From: Auanema rhodensis
Taxonomy: Eukaryota; Nematoda; Chromadorea; Rhabditida; Rhabditidae
Direction: 5' to 3'
DNA: 64,000 nucleotides
Assembly (NCBI GenBank): GCA_964057225.1
Contig: OZ059897.1
Span: 496,001 to 560,000, forward strand
In this document: one piece after another, positions 1 through 12,123 of the stretch
How positions within the stretch are numbered: the first letter of the stretch is position 1
Layout: each line of letters opens with the position of its first letter
The notes under the pieces: generated by a model
Database searches by the model: none
Told to the model about the DNA's origin: nothing
The model's input: only the letters and a program-made list of their open reading frames with translations
Program-made: the position numbers and the translations under genes

Positions 1-735
1 ATCAAGAAGCATCTTCAGTAGGAAAACATGAAGAAATTTTAACAAATACAAAGAAGAATGAGAAAATTATCAAGAAATGTACAAAGTATACTAGAGTAAA
101 TAATTATTTACTACATGAACAAGATACGAAAGAAAGTAATATCAAGTCATGATAAAATCAAGTATTAAAAACAAAAAAAAAGTATCAAGAAGCATTTTCA
201 GTAAGAAAACATGAAGAAATTTTAACAATTACAAATAAGAATGAGAAAATTATCAAGAAATGTACAAAGTATACTAGAGTAAACTATTATTTATTCCATG
301 AACATGATACGAAAGAAAGTTATAACAAGTCATGGTAAAATCAAGTATTAAAAACAAAAAAAAAGTATCAAGAAGCATTTTCAGTAAGAAAACATGAAGA
401 AATTTTAACAAATACAAATAAGAATGAGAAAATTATCAAGAATTGTACAAAGTATACTAGAGTAAATAATTATTTACTACATGAACAGGATACGAAAGAA
501 AGTAATATCAAGTCATGATAAAATCAAGTATTAAAAACAAAAAAAAAGTATCAAGAAGCATTTTCAGTAAGAAAACATGAAGAAATTTTAACAAATACAA
601 ATAAGAATGAGAAAATTATCAAGAAATGTACAAAGTATACTAGAGTAAACTATTATTTATTCCATGAACATGATACGAAAGAAAGTTATAACAAGTCAAG
701 GTAAAATCAAGTATTAAAAACAAAAGAAAAGTATC
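1..735 (+). repeat. Type I dimer higher-order repeat, 366 bp
   Basis: Four successive type I units alternate between two variants. Variant Ia reads 'agtaaataattatttact' (95-112 and 461-478). Variant Ib reads 'agtaaactattatttattcc' (starting near 278 and 644). Like variants are 366 bp apart and neighbouring units are 183 bp apart, which indicates amplification as a dimer. The first unit of the window also has 'catcttcagtagg', a variant seen again in the + oriented unit just after the second polarity switch near 26681. Confidence 0.85.
95..112. repeat. Perfect 18-bp palindrome in type Ia monomers
   Basis: The sequence agtaaataattatttact equals its own reverse complement. It recurs at the same place in other type Ia units, for example 461-478 and 1914-1931, and is destroyed in variant Ib by a few substitutions. 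A 9-bp-arm palindrome made of A/T plus terminal C/G could extrude or bind a dimeric protein. That function is inference. Confidence 0.8.
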
Positions 736-1564
736 AAGAAGCATTTTCAGTAAGAAAACATGAAGAAATTTTAACAAATACAAGGAAGAATGAAAAAATT
801 ATCAAGAGATGCATAACGTATTATAGAGTATCAGTAAACATTTAAAATATTAACAGGTTTCAAAAAAAGTAATATCATTTCATGGGGAAGTATTAAAAGC
901 AGAGAAGAAGTATCAAGAAGGATTTTCAGTAAGAAAACATGAAGAAATTTTAACAAATACAAAGAAGAATGAAAAAATTATCAAGAGATGCATAACGTAT
1001 TATAGAGTATCAGTAAACATTTAAAATATGAACAGGTTTCAAAAAAAGTAATATCATTTCATGGGGAAGTATTAAAAGCAAAGAAGAAGTATCAAGAAGG
1101 ATTTTCAATAAGAAAACATGAAGAAATTTCAACAAATACAAATAAGAATGAGAAAATTATCAAGAGATGTACAAAGTATACTAGAGTAAACTATTATTTA
1201 TTCCATGAACATGATACGAAAGAAAGTTATAACAAGTCATGGTAAAATCAAGTATTAAAAACAAAAAAAAAGTATCAAGAAGCATTTTCAGTAAGAAAAC
1301 ATGAAGAAATTTTAACAAATACAAATAAGAATGAGAAAATTATCAAGAAATGTACAAAGTATACTAGAGTAAACTATTATTTATTCCATGAACATGATAC
1401 GAAAGAAAGTTATAACAAGTCAAGGTAAAATCAAGTATTAAAAACAAAAGAAAAGTATCAAGAAGCATTTTCAGTAAGACAACATGAAGAAATTTCAACA
1501 AATACAAAAAAGAATGAGAAAATTATCGAAAGATGCATAACATATTATAGAGTATCAGTAAACA

Positions 1565-2656
1565 TTTGGAATATGAACAGGTTTCAAAAAAAGTAATATC
1601 AATTCATGGGGAAGTATTAAAAGCAGAGAAGAAGTATCAAGAAGGATTTTCAGTAGGAAAACATGAAGAAATTTTAACAAATGCAAAGAAGAATGAGAAA
1701 ATTATCAAGAAATGTATAACGTATTATAGAGTATCAGTAAACATTTAAAATATGAACAGGTTTCAAAAAAAGTAATATCAATTCATGGTTAAATCGAGTT
1801 TTAAAAGCAAAGAAGAAGTATCAAGAAGCATTTTCAGTAAGAAAACATGAAGAAATTTTAACAAATACAAATAAGAATGAGAAAATTATCAAGAAATGTA
1901 CAAAGTATACTAGAGTAAATAATTATTTACTACATGAACAAGATACGAAAGAAAGTAATATCAAGTCATGATAAAATCAAGTATTAAAAACAAAGAAGAA
2001 GTATCAAGAAGGATTTTCAGTAAGAAAACATGAAGAAATTTTAACAAATACAAAAAAGAATGAGAAAATTATAGAAAGATGCATAACATATTCTAGAGTA
2101 TCAGTAAACATTTGGAATATGAACAGGTTTCAAAAAAAGTAATATCAATTCATGGGGAAGTATTAAAAGCAGAGAAGAAGTATCAAGAAGGATTTTCAGT
2201 AGGAAAACATGAAGAAATTTTAACAAATGCAAAGAAGAATGAGAAAATTATCAAGAAATGTATAACGTATTATAGAGTATCAGTAAACATTTAAAATATG
2301 AACAGGTTTCAAAAAAAGTAATATCAATTCATGGTTAAATCGAGTTTTAAAAGCAAAGAAGAAGTATCAAGAAGCATTTTCAGTAAGAAAACATGAAGAA
2401 ATTTTAACAAATACAAATAAGAATGAGAAAATTATCAAGAAATGTACAAAGTATACTAGAGTAAATAATTATTTACTACATGAACAAGATACGAAAGAAA
2501 GTAATATCAAGTCATGATAAAATCAAGTATTAAAAACAAAGAAGAAGTATCAAGAAGGATTTTCAGTAAGAAAACATGAAGAAATTTTAACAAATACAAA
2601 AAAGAATGAGAAAATTATAGAAAGATGCATAACATATTCTAGAGTATCAGTAAACA
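1565..2656 (+). repeat. Trimer higher-order repeat, 546 bp, two adjacent copies
   Basis: Rare markers repeat at an exact 546-bp offset. 'tttggaatatg' occurs near 1565, 2111 and 2657. 'catggttaaatcgag' occurs near 1784 and 2330. The unit combines type II, hybrid and type I monomers. The two copies are almost identical, so the duplication is recent compared with monomer divergence. Confidence 0.85.
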
Positions 2657-5278
2657 TTTGGAATATGAACAGGTTTCAAAAAAAGTAATATCAATTCATG
2701 GTAAAATCAAGTTTTAAAAACAAAAAAAAGTATCAAGAAGCATTTTCAGTAAGATAACATGAAGAAATTTCAACAAATACAAATAAGAATGAGAAAATTA
2801 TCAAGAGATGTATAACATATTATAGAGTATCAGTAAACATTTTAAATATGAACAGGTTTCAAAAAAAGTAATATCATTTCATGGGGAAGTATTAAAAGCA
2901 AAGAAGAAGTATCAAGAAGGATTTTCAATAAGAAAACATGAAGAAATTTCAACAAATACAAATAGGAATGAGAAAATTATCAAGAGATGTACAAAGTATA
3001 CTAGAGTAAACTATTATATATTCCATGAACATGATACGAAAAAAAGTTATAACAAGTCATGGTAAAATCAAGTATTAAAAACAAAAAAAAAGTATCAAGA
3101 AGCATTTTCAGTAAGAAAACATGAAGAAATTTTAACAAATACAAATAAGAATGAGAAAATTATCAAGAAATGTACAAAGTATACTAGAGTAAATAATTAT
3201 TTACTACATGAACAGGATACGAAAGAAAGTAATATCAAGTCATGATAAAATCAAGTATTAAAAGCAAAGAAGAAGTATCAAGAAGGATTTTCAATAAGAA
3301 AACATGAAGAAATTTCAACAAATACAAATAAGAATGAGAAAATTATCAAGAGATATATAACGTATTATAGAGTATCAGTAAACATTTAAAATATGAACAG
3401 GTTTCAAAAAAAGTAATATCATTTCATGGGGAAGTATTAAAAACAAAGAAGAAGTATCAAGAAGGATTTTCAGTAAGAAAACATGAAGAAATTTTAACAA
3501 ATACAAATAAGAATGAGAAAATTATCAAGAGATGTACAAAGTATACTAGAGTAAACTATTATTTATTCCATGAACATGATACGAAAGAAAGTTATAACAA
3601 GTCATGGTAAAATCAAGTATTAAAAACAAAAAAAAAGTATCAAGAAGCATTTTCAGTAAGAAAACATGAAGAAATTTTAACAAATACAAATAAGAATGAG
3701 AAAATTATAAAAAATGTACAAAGTATACTAGAGTAAATAATTATTTACTACATGAACAGGATACGAAAGAAAGTAATATCAAGTCATGATAAAATCAAGT
3801 ATTAAAAGCAAAGAAGAAGTATCAAGAAGGATTTTCAATAAGAAAACATGAAGAAATTTCAACAAATACAAATAAGAATGAGAAAATTATCAAGAGATAT
3901 ATAACGTACTATAGAGTATCAGTAAACATTTTAAATATGAACAGGTTTCAAAAAAAGTTATAACAAGTCATGGTAAAATCAAGTTTTAAAAGCAAAGAAG
4001 AAGTATCAAGAAGGATTTTCAGTAAGAAAACATGAAGAAATTGTAACAAATACAAAAAAGAATGAGAAAATTATCGAAAAATGCATAACATATTATAGAG
4101 TATCAGTAAACATTTGAAATATGAACAGGTTTCAAAAAAGTAATATCAATTCATGGGGAAGTATTAAAAGCAGAGAAGAAGTATCAAGAAGGATTTTCAG
4201 TAAGAAAACATGAAGAAATTTTAACAAATACAAAGAAGAATGAAAAAATTATCAAGAGATGCATAACGTATTATAGAGTATCAGTAAACATTTAAAATAT
4301 GAACAGGTTTCAAAAAAAGTAATATCATTTCATGGGGAAGTATTAAAAACAAAGAAGAAGTATCAAGAAGGATTTTCAGTAAGAAAACATGAAGAAATTT
4401 TAACAAATACAAATAAGAATGAGAAAATTATCAAGAGATGTACAAAGTATACTAGAGTAAACTATTGTTTATTCCATGAACATGATACGAAAGAAAGTTA
4501 TAACAAGTCATGGTAAAATCAAGTATTAAAAACAAAAAAAAAGTATCAAGAAGCATTTTCAGTAAGAAAACATGAAGAAATTTTAACAAATACAAATAAG
4601 AATGAGAAAATTATCAAGAAATGTACAAAGTATACTAGAGTAAATAATTATTTACTACATGAACAGGATACGAAAGAAAGTAATATCAAGTCATGATAAA
4701 ATCAAGTATTAAAAACAAAAAAAAAGTATCAAGAAGCATTTTCAGTAAGAAAACATGAAGAAATTTTAACAAATACAAATAAGAATGAGAAAATTATCAA
4801 GAAATGTACAAAGTATACTAGAGTAAATAATTATTTACTACATGAACAGGATACGAAAGAAAGTAATATCAAGTCAAGGTAAAATCAAGTATTAAAAACA
4901 AAAAAAAGTATCAAGAAGCATTTTCAGTAAGATAACATGAAGAAATTTCAACAAATACAAATAAGAATGAGAAAATTATCAAGAGATGTATAACATATTA
5001 TAGAGTATCAGTAAACATTTAAAATATGAACAGGTTTCAAAAAAAGTAATATCATTTCATGGGGAAGTATTAAAAGCAAAGAAGAAGTAAAAAGAAGGAT
5101 TTTCAATAAGAAAACATGAAGAAATTTCAACAAATACAAATAAGAATGAGAAAATTATCAAGAGATATATAACGTACTATAGAGTATCAGTAAACATTTT
5201 AAATATGAACAGGTTTCAAAAAAAGTTATAACAAGTCATGGTAAAATCAAGTTTTAAAAGCAAAGAAGAAGTATCAAG

Positions 5279-5290
5279 AAGGTTCTTTCA
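5279..5290. other. Polarity switch 1 in satellite A (+ to -)
   Basis: Up to about 5282 the array reads as a + monomer ending 'gtatcaagaagg'. From about 5286 it reads as the reverse complement ('tttcattcttatttg', then 'ttcttcatgttttctt'). The expected continuation 'attttcagtaagaaaacat' is missing. Roughly 50 bp of monomer phase is lost between the arms, and about 3 bases cannot be assigned to either side. This is a head-to-head junction inside one satellite family. Confidence 0.93.
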
Positions 5291-5774
5291 TTCTTATTTG
5301 TATTTGTTGAAATTTCTTCATGTTTTCTTATTGAAAATCCTTCTTGATACTTCTTCTTTGCTTTTAATACTTCCCCATGAAATGATATTACTTTTTTTGA
5401 AATCTGTTCATATTTTAAATGTTTACTGATACTCTATAATACGTTATGCATCTCTTGATAATTTTTTCATTCTTCTTTGTATTTGTTAAAATTTCTTCAT
5501 GTTTTCTTATTGAAAATCCTTCTTGATACTTCTTCTTTGCTTTTAATACTTCCCCATGAAATGATATTACTTTTTTCGAAATCTGTTCATATTTTAAATG
5601 TTTACTGATACTCTATAATACGTTATGCATCTCTTGATAATTTTTTCATTCTTCTTTGTATTTGTTAAAATTTCTTCATTTTTCTCATTGAAAATCCTTC
5701 TTGATACTTCTTCTTTGCTTTTAATACTTCCCCATGAAATAATATTACTTTTTTTGAAACTTGTTCATATTTTA

Positions 5775-7442
5775 AATGTTTACTGATACTCTATAATATG
5801 TTATGCATCTTTCGATAATTTTCTCATTCTTTTTTGTATTTGTTAAAATTTCTTCATGTTTTCTTACTGAAAATGCTTCTTGATACTTTTTTTTGTTTTT
5901 AATACTTCCCCATGAAATGATATTACTTTTTTTGAAATCTGTTCATATTTTAAATGTTTACTGATACTCTATAATACGTTATGCATCTCTTGATAATTTT
6001 TTCATTCTTCTTTGTATTTGTTAAAATTTCTTCATTTTTCTCATTGAAAATCCTTCTTGATACTTCTTCTTTGCTTTTAATACTTCCCCATGAAATAATA
6101 TTACTTTTTTTGAAACCTGTTCATATTTTAAATGTTTACTGATATTCTATAATACGTTATGCATCTCTTGATAATTTTTTCATTCTTCTTTGTATTTGTT
6201 AAAATTTCTTCATGTTTTCTTATTGAAAATCCTTCTTGATACTTCTTCTTTGCTTTTAATACTTCCCCATGAATTGATATTACTTTTTTGAAACCTGTTC
6301 ATACTTCAAATGTTTACTGATACTCTATAATATGTTATGCATTTTTCGATAATTTTCTCATTCTTTTTTGTATTTGTTAAAATTTCTTCATGTTTTCTTA
6401 CTGAAAATCCTTCTTGATACTTCTTCTTTGCTTTTAAAACTTGATTTTACCATGACTTGTTATAACTTTTTTTGAAACCTGTTCATATTTAAAATGTTTA
6501 CTGATACTCTATAGTACGTTATATATCTCTTGATAATTTTCTCATTCTTCTTTGTATTTGTTAAAATTTCTTCATGTTTTCTTTCTGAAAATCCTTCTTG
6601 ATACTTCTTCTCTGCTTTTAATACTTCCCCATGAATTGATATTACTTTTTTTGAAACCTGTTCATATTCCAAATGTTTACTGATACTCTATAATATGTTA
6701 TGCATCTTTCGATAATTTTCTCATTCTTTTTTGTATTTGTTAAAATTTCTTCATGTTTTCTTACTGAAAATGCTTCTTGATACTTTTTTTTGTTTTTAAT
6801 ACTTCCCCATGAAATGATATTACTTTTTTTGAAATCTGTTCATATTTTAAATGTTTACTGATACTCTATAATACGTTATGCATCTCTTGATAATTTTTTC
6901 ATTCTTCTTTGTATTTGTTAAAATTTCTTCATTTTTCTCATTGAAAATCCTTCTTGATACTTCTTCTTTGCTTTTAATACTTCCCCATGAAATAATATTA
7001 CTTTTTTTGAAACCTGTTCATATTTTAAATGTTTACTGATATTCTATAATACGTTATGCATCTCTTGATAATTTTTTCATTCTTCTTTGTATTTGTTAAA
7101 ATTTCTTCATGTTTTCTTATTGAAAATCCTTCTTGATACTTCTTCTTTGCTTTTAATACTTCCCCATGAATTGATATTACTTTTTTGAAACCTGTTCATA
7201 CTTCAAATGTATACTGATACTCTATAATATGTTATGCATTTTTCGATAATTTTCTCATTCTTTTTTGTATTTGTTAAAATTTCTTCATGTTTTCTTACTG
7301 AAAATCCTTCTTGATACTTCTTCTTTGCTTTTAAAACTTGATTTTACCATGACTTGTTATAACTTTTTTTGAAACCTGTTCATATTTAAAATGTTTACTG
7401 ATACTCTATAGTACGTTATATATCTCTTGATAATTTTCTCAT
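5775..7442 (-). repeat. 5-mer higher-order repeat, 897-bp offset
   Basis: Block about 5775-6545 recurs at about 6672-7442. Shared rare markers are 'ttcatttttctcattg' (near 6033 and 6930) and 'aaaacttgattttacc' (near 6439 and 7336), each 897 bp apart. The second marker is a hybrid unit carrying type I-like 'ttaccatgacttgttataac' joined to type II sequence. Copies differ by few substitutions. Confidence 0.8.
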
Positions 7443-7699
7443 TCTTATTTGTATTTGTTGAAATTTCTTCATGTTTTCTTATTGAAAATCCTTCTTGATA
7501 CTTCTTCTTTGCTTTTAATACTTCCCCATGAATTGATATTACTTTTTTGAAACCTGTTCATACTTCAAATGTTTACTGATACTCTATAATATGTTATGCA
7601 TTTTTCGATAATTTTCTCATTCTTTTTTGTATTTGTTAAAATTTCTTCATGTTTTCTTACTGAAAATGCTTCTTGATACTTTTTTTTGTTTTTAATACT

Positions 7700-10600
7700 T
7701 CCCCATGAAATGATATTACTTTTTTTGAAACCTGTTCATATTTTAAATGTTTACTGATACTCTATAATACGTTATGCATCTCTTGATAATTTTTTCATTC
7801 TTCTTTGTATTTGTTAAAATTTCTTCATGTTTTCTTATTGAAAATCCTTCTTGATACTTCTTCTTTGCTTTTAATACTTCCCCATGAAATGATATTACTT
7901 TTTTCGAAATCTGTTCATATTTTAAATGTTTACTGATACTCTATAATACGTTACGCATCTCTTGATAATTTTTTCATTCTTCTTTGTATTTGTTAAAATT
8001 TCTTCATGTTTTCTTACTGAAAATCCTTCTTGATACTTCTTCTCTGCTTTTAATACTTCCCCATGAATTGATATTACTTTTTTTGAAACCTGTTCATATT
8101 CCAAATGTTTACTGATACTCTATAATATGTTATGCATCTTTCGATAATTTTCTCATTCTTTTTTGTATTTGTTAAAATTTCTTCATGTTTTCTTACTGAA
8201 AATGCTTCTTGATACTTTTTTTTGTTTTTAATACTTCCCCATGAAATGATATTACTTTTTTTGAAATCTGTTCATATTTTAAATGTTTACTGATACTCTA
8301 TAATACGTTATGCATCTCTTGATAATTTTTTCATTCTTCTTTGTATTTGTTAAAATTTCTTCATGTTTTCTTACTGAAAATCCTTCTTGATACTTCTTCT
8401 CTGCTTTTAATACTTCCCCATGAATTGATATTACTTTTTTTGAAACCTGTTCATATTCCAAATGTTTACTGATACTCTATAATATGTTATGCATCTTTCG
8501 ATAATTTTCTCATTCTTTTTTGTATTTGTTGAAATTTCTTCATGTTGTCTTACTGAAAATGCTTCTTGATACTTTTTTTTGTTTTTAATACTTCCCCATG
8601 AAATGATATTACTTTTTTTGAAATCTGTTCATATTTAAAATGTTTACTGATGCTCTATAGTACGTTATATATCTCTTGATAATTTTCTCATTCTTATTTG
8701 TATTTGTTGAAATTTCTTCATGTTTTCTTATTGAAAATCCTTCTTGATACTTCTTCTTTGCTTTTAATACTTCCCCATGAAATGATATTACTTTTTTTGA
8801 AACCTGTTCATATTTTAAATGTTTACTGATACTCTATAATACGTTATGCATCTCTTGATAATTTTTTCATTCTTCTTTGTATTTGTTAAAATTTCTTCAT
8901 GTTTTCTTATTGAAAATCCTTCTTGATACTTCTTCTTTGCTTTTAATACTTCCCCATGAAATGATATTACTTTTTTTGAAACCTGTTCATATTTTAAATG
9001 TTTACTGATACTCTATAATACGTTATGCATCTCTTGATAATTTTTTCATTCTTCTTTGTATTTGTTAAAATTTCTTCATGTTTTCTTATTGAAAATCCTT
9101 CTTGATACTTCTTCTTTGCTTTTAATACTTCCCCATGAAATGATATTACTTTTTTCGAAATCTGTTCATATTTTAAATGTTTACTGATACTCTATAATAC
9201 GTTACGCATCTCTTGATAATTTTTTCATTCTTCTTTGTATTTGTTAAAATTTCTTCATGTTTTCTTACTGAAAATCCTTCTTGATACTTCTTCTCTGCTT
9301 TTAATACTTCCCCATGAATTGATATTACTTTTTTTGAAACCTGTTCATATTCCAAATGTTTACTGATACTCTATAATATGTTATGCATCTTTCGATAATT
9401 TTCTCATTCTTTTTTGTATTTGTTAAAATTTCTTCATGTTTTCTTATTGAAAATCCTTCTTGATACTTCTTCTTTGCTTTTAATACTTCCCCATGAATTG
9501 ATATTACTTTTTTGAAACCTGTTCATACTTCAAATGTTTACTGATACTCTATAATATGTTATGCATTTTTCGATAATTTTCTCATTCTTTTTTGTATTTG
9601 TTAAAATTTCTTCATGTTTTCTTACTGAAAATCCTTCTTGATACTTCTTCTTTGCTTTTAAAACTTGATTTTACCATGACTTGTTATAACTTTTTTTGAA
9701 ACCTGTTCATATTTAAAATGTTTACTGATACTCTATAGTACGTTATATATCTCTTGATAATTTTCTCATTCTTATTTGTATTTGTTGAAATTTCTTCATG
9801 TTTTCTTATTGAAAATCCTTCTTGATACTTCTTCTTTGCTTTTAATACTTCCCCATGAATTGATATTACTTTTTTGAAACCTGTTCATATTTAAAATGTT
9901 TACTGATGCTCTATAGTACGTTATATATCTCTTGATAATTTTTTCATTCTTCTTTGTATTTGTTAAAATTTCTTCATGTTTTCTTACTGAAAATCCTTCT
10001 TGATACTTCTTCTCTGCTTTTAATACTTCCCCATGAATTGATATTACTTTTTTTGAAACCTGTTCATATTCCAAATGTTTACTGATACTCTATAGTACGT
10101 TATATATCTCTTGATAATTTTCTCATTCTTATTTGTATTTGTTAAAATTTCTTCATGTTTTCTTACTGAAAATCCTTCTTGAAACTTCTTCTCTGCTTTT
10201 AATACTTCCCCATGAATTGATATTACTTTTTTTGAAACCTGTTCATATTCCAAATGTTTACTGATACTCTATAATATGTTATGCATCTTTCGATAATTTT
10301 CTCATTCTTTTTTGTATTTGTTGAAATTTCTTCATGTTGTCTTACTGAAAATGCTTCTTGATACTTTTTTTTGTTTTTAATACTTCCCCATGAAATGATA
10401 TTACTTTTTTTGAAATCTGTTCATATTTAAAATGTTTACTGATGCTCTATAGTACGTTATATATCTCTTGATAATTTTCTCATTCTTATTTGTATTTGTT
10501 GAAATTTCTTCATGTTTTCTTATTGAAAATCCTTCTTGATACTTCTTCTTTGCTTTTAATACTTCCCCATGAAATGATATTACTTTTTTTGAAACCTGTT

Positions 10601-12123
10601 CATATTTTAAATGTTTACTGATACTCTATAATACGTTATGCATCTCTTGATAATTTTTTCATTCTTCTTTGTATTTGTTAAAATTTCTTCATGTTTTCTT
10701 ATTGAAAATCCTTCTTGATACTTCTTCTTTGCTTTTAATACTTCCCCATGAAATGATATTACTTTTTTTGAAACCTGTTCATATTTTAAATGTTTACTGA
10801 TACTCTATAATACGTTATGCATCTCTTGATAATTTTTTCATTCTTCTTTGTATTTGTTAAAATTTCTTCATGTTTTCTTATTGAAAATCCTTCTTGATAC
10901 TTCTTCTTTGCTTTTAATACTTCCCCATGAAATGATATTACTTTTTTCGAAATCTGTTCATATTTTAAATGTTTACTGATACTCTATAATACGTTACGCA
11001 TCTCTTGATAATTTTTTCATTCTTCTTTGTATTTGTTAAAATTTCTTCATGTTTTCTTACTGAAAATCCTTCTTGATACTTCTTCTCTGCTTTTAATACT
11101 TCCCCATGAATTGATATTACTTTTTTTGAAACCTGTTCATATTCCAAATGTTTACTGATACTCTATAATATGTTATGCATCTTTCGATAATTTTCTCATT
11201 CTTTTTTGTATTTGTTAAAATTTCTTCATGTTTTCTTACTGAAAATGCTTCTTGATACTTTTTTTTGTTTTTAATACTTCCCCATGAAATGATATTACTT
11301 TTTTTGAAATCTGTTCATATTTTAAATGTTTACTGATACTCTATAATACGTTATGCATCTCTTGATAATTTTTTCATTCTTCTTTGTATTTGTTAAAATT
11401 TCTTCATGTTTTCTTACTGAAAATCCTTCTTGATACTTCTTCTCTGCTTTTAATACTTCCCCATGAATTGATATTACTTTTTTTGAAACCTGTTCATATT
11501 CCAAATGTTTACTGATACTCTATAATATGTTATGCATCTTTCGATAATTTTCTCATTCTTTTTTGTATTTGTTGAAATTTCTTCATGTTGTCTTACTGAA
11601 AATGCTTCTTGATACTTTTTTTTGTTTTTAATACTTCCCCATGAAATGATATTACTTTTTTTGAAATCTGTTCATATTTAAAATGTTTACTGATGCTCTA
11701 TAGTACGTTATATATCTCTTGATAATTTTCTCATTCTTATTTGTATTTGTTGAAATTTCTTCATGTTTTCTTATTGAAAATCCTTCTTGATACTTCTTCT
11801 TTGCTTTTAATACTTCCCCATGAAATGATATTACTTTTTTTGAAACCTGTTCATATTTTAAATGTTTACTGATACTCTATAATACGTTATGCATCTCTTG
11901 ATAATTTTTTCATTCTTCTTTGTATTTGTTAAAATTTCTTCATGTTTTCTTATTGAAAATCCTTCTTGATACTTCTTCTTTGCTTTTAATACTTCCCCAT
12001 GAAATGATATTACTTTTTTTGAAACCTGTTCATATTTTAAATGTTTACTGATACTCTATAATACGTTATGCATCTCTTGATAATTTTTTCATTCTTCTTT
12101 GTATTTGTTAAAATTTCTTCATG
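7700..12123 (-). repeat. Large segmental duplications within satellite A, offsets 3043 and 1792 bp
   Basis: Block about 7700-9080 recurs at about 10743-12123. The variant 'catgttgtcttactg' lies near 8542 and 11585, 3043 bp apart, and the repeat-borne frames at 7922 and 8279 recur at 10965 and 11322. Overlapping this, block about 8410-9430 recurs at about 10200-11220 (offset 1792 bp; frame 9173 matches 10965). The offsets equal about 17 and 10 monomers. The overlap means at least two amplification events. Confidence 0.75.

Larger units (their letters stand above)
1..5283 (+). repeat. Satellite A, left segment, + orientation, mixed type I / type II monomers
   Basis: This is a tandem array of about 180-bp A+T-rich monomers read on the + strand. 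Every unit shares a core beginning 'gtatcaagaag' and continuing through 'aaaacatgaagaaattt' and 'aagaatgagaaaattatc'. The other half exists in two diverged forms. Type I (183 bp) has 'tacaaagtatactagag' and 'gatacgaaagaaagt'. Type II (178-179 bp) has 'atagagtatcagtaaacatt' and 'gaacaggtttcaaaaa'. Both types and hybrids are interspersed here, unlike the purer interior of the array. No gene is visible. The few open frames (for example 1566-1748 and 2112-2294) are identical copies in repeated units, open from TTG, and are not credible genes. Confidence 0.97.
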
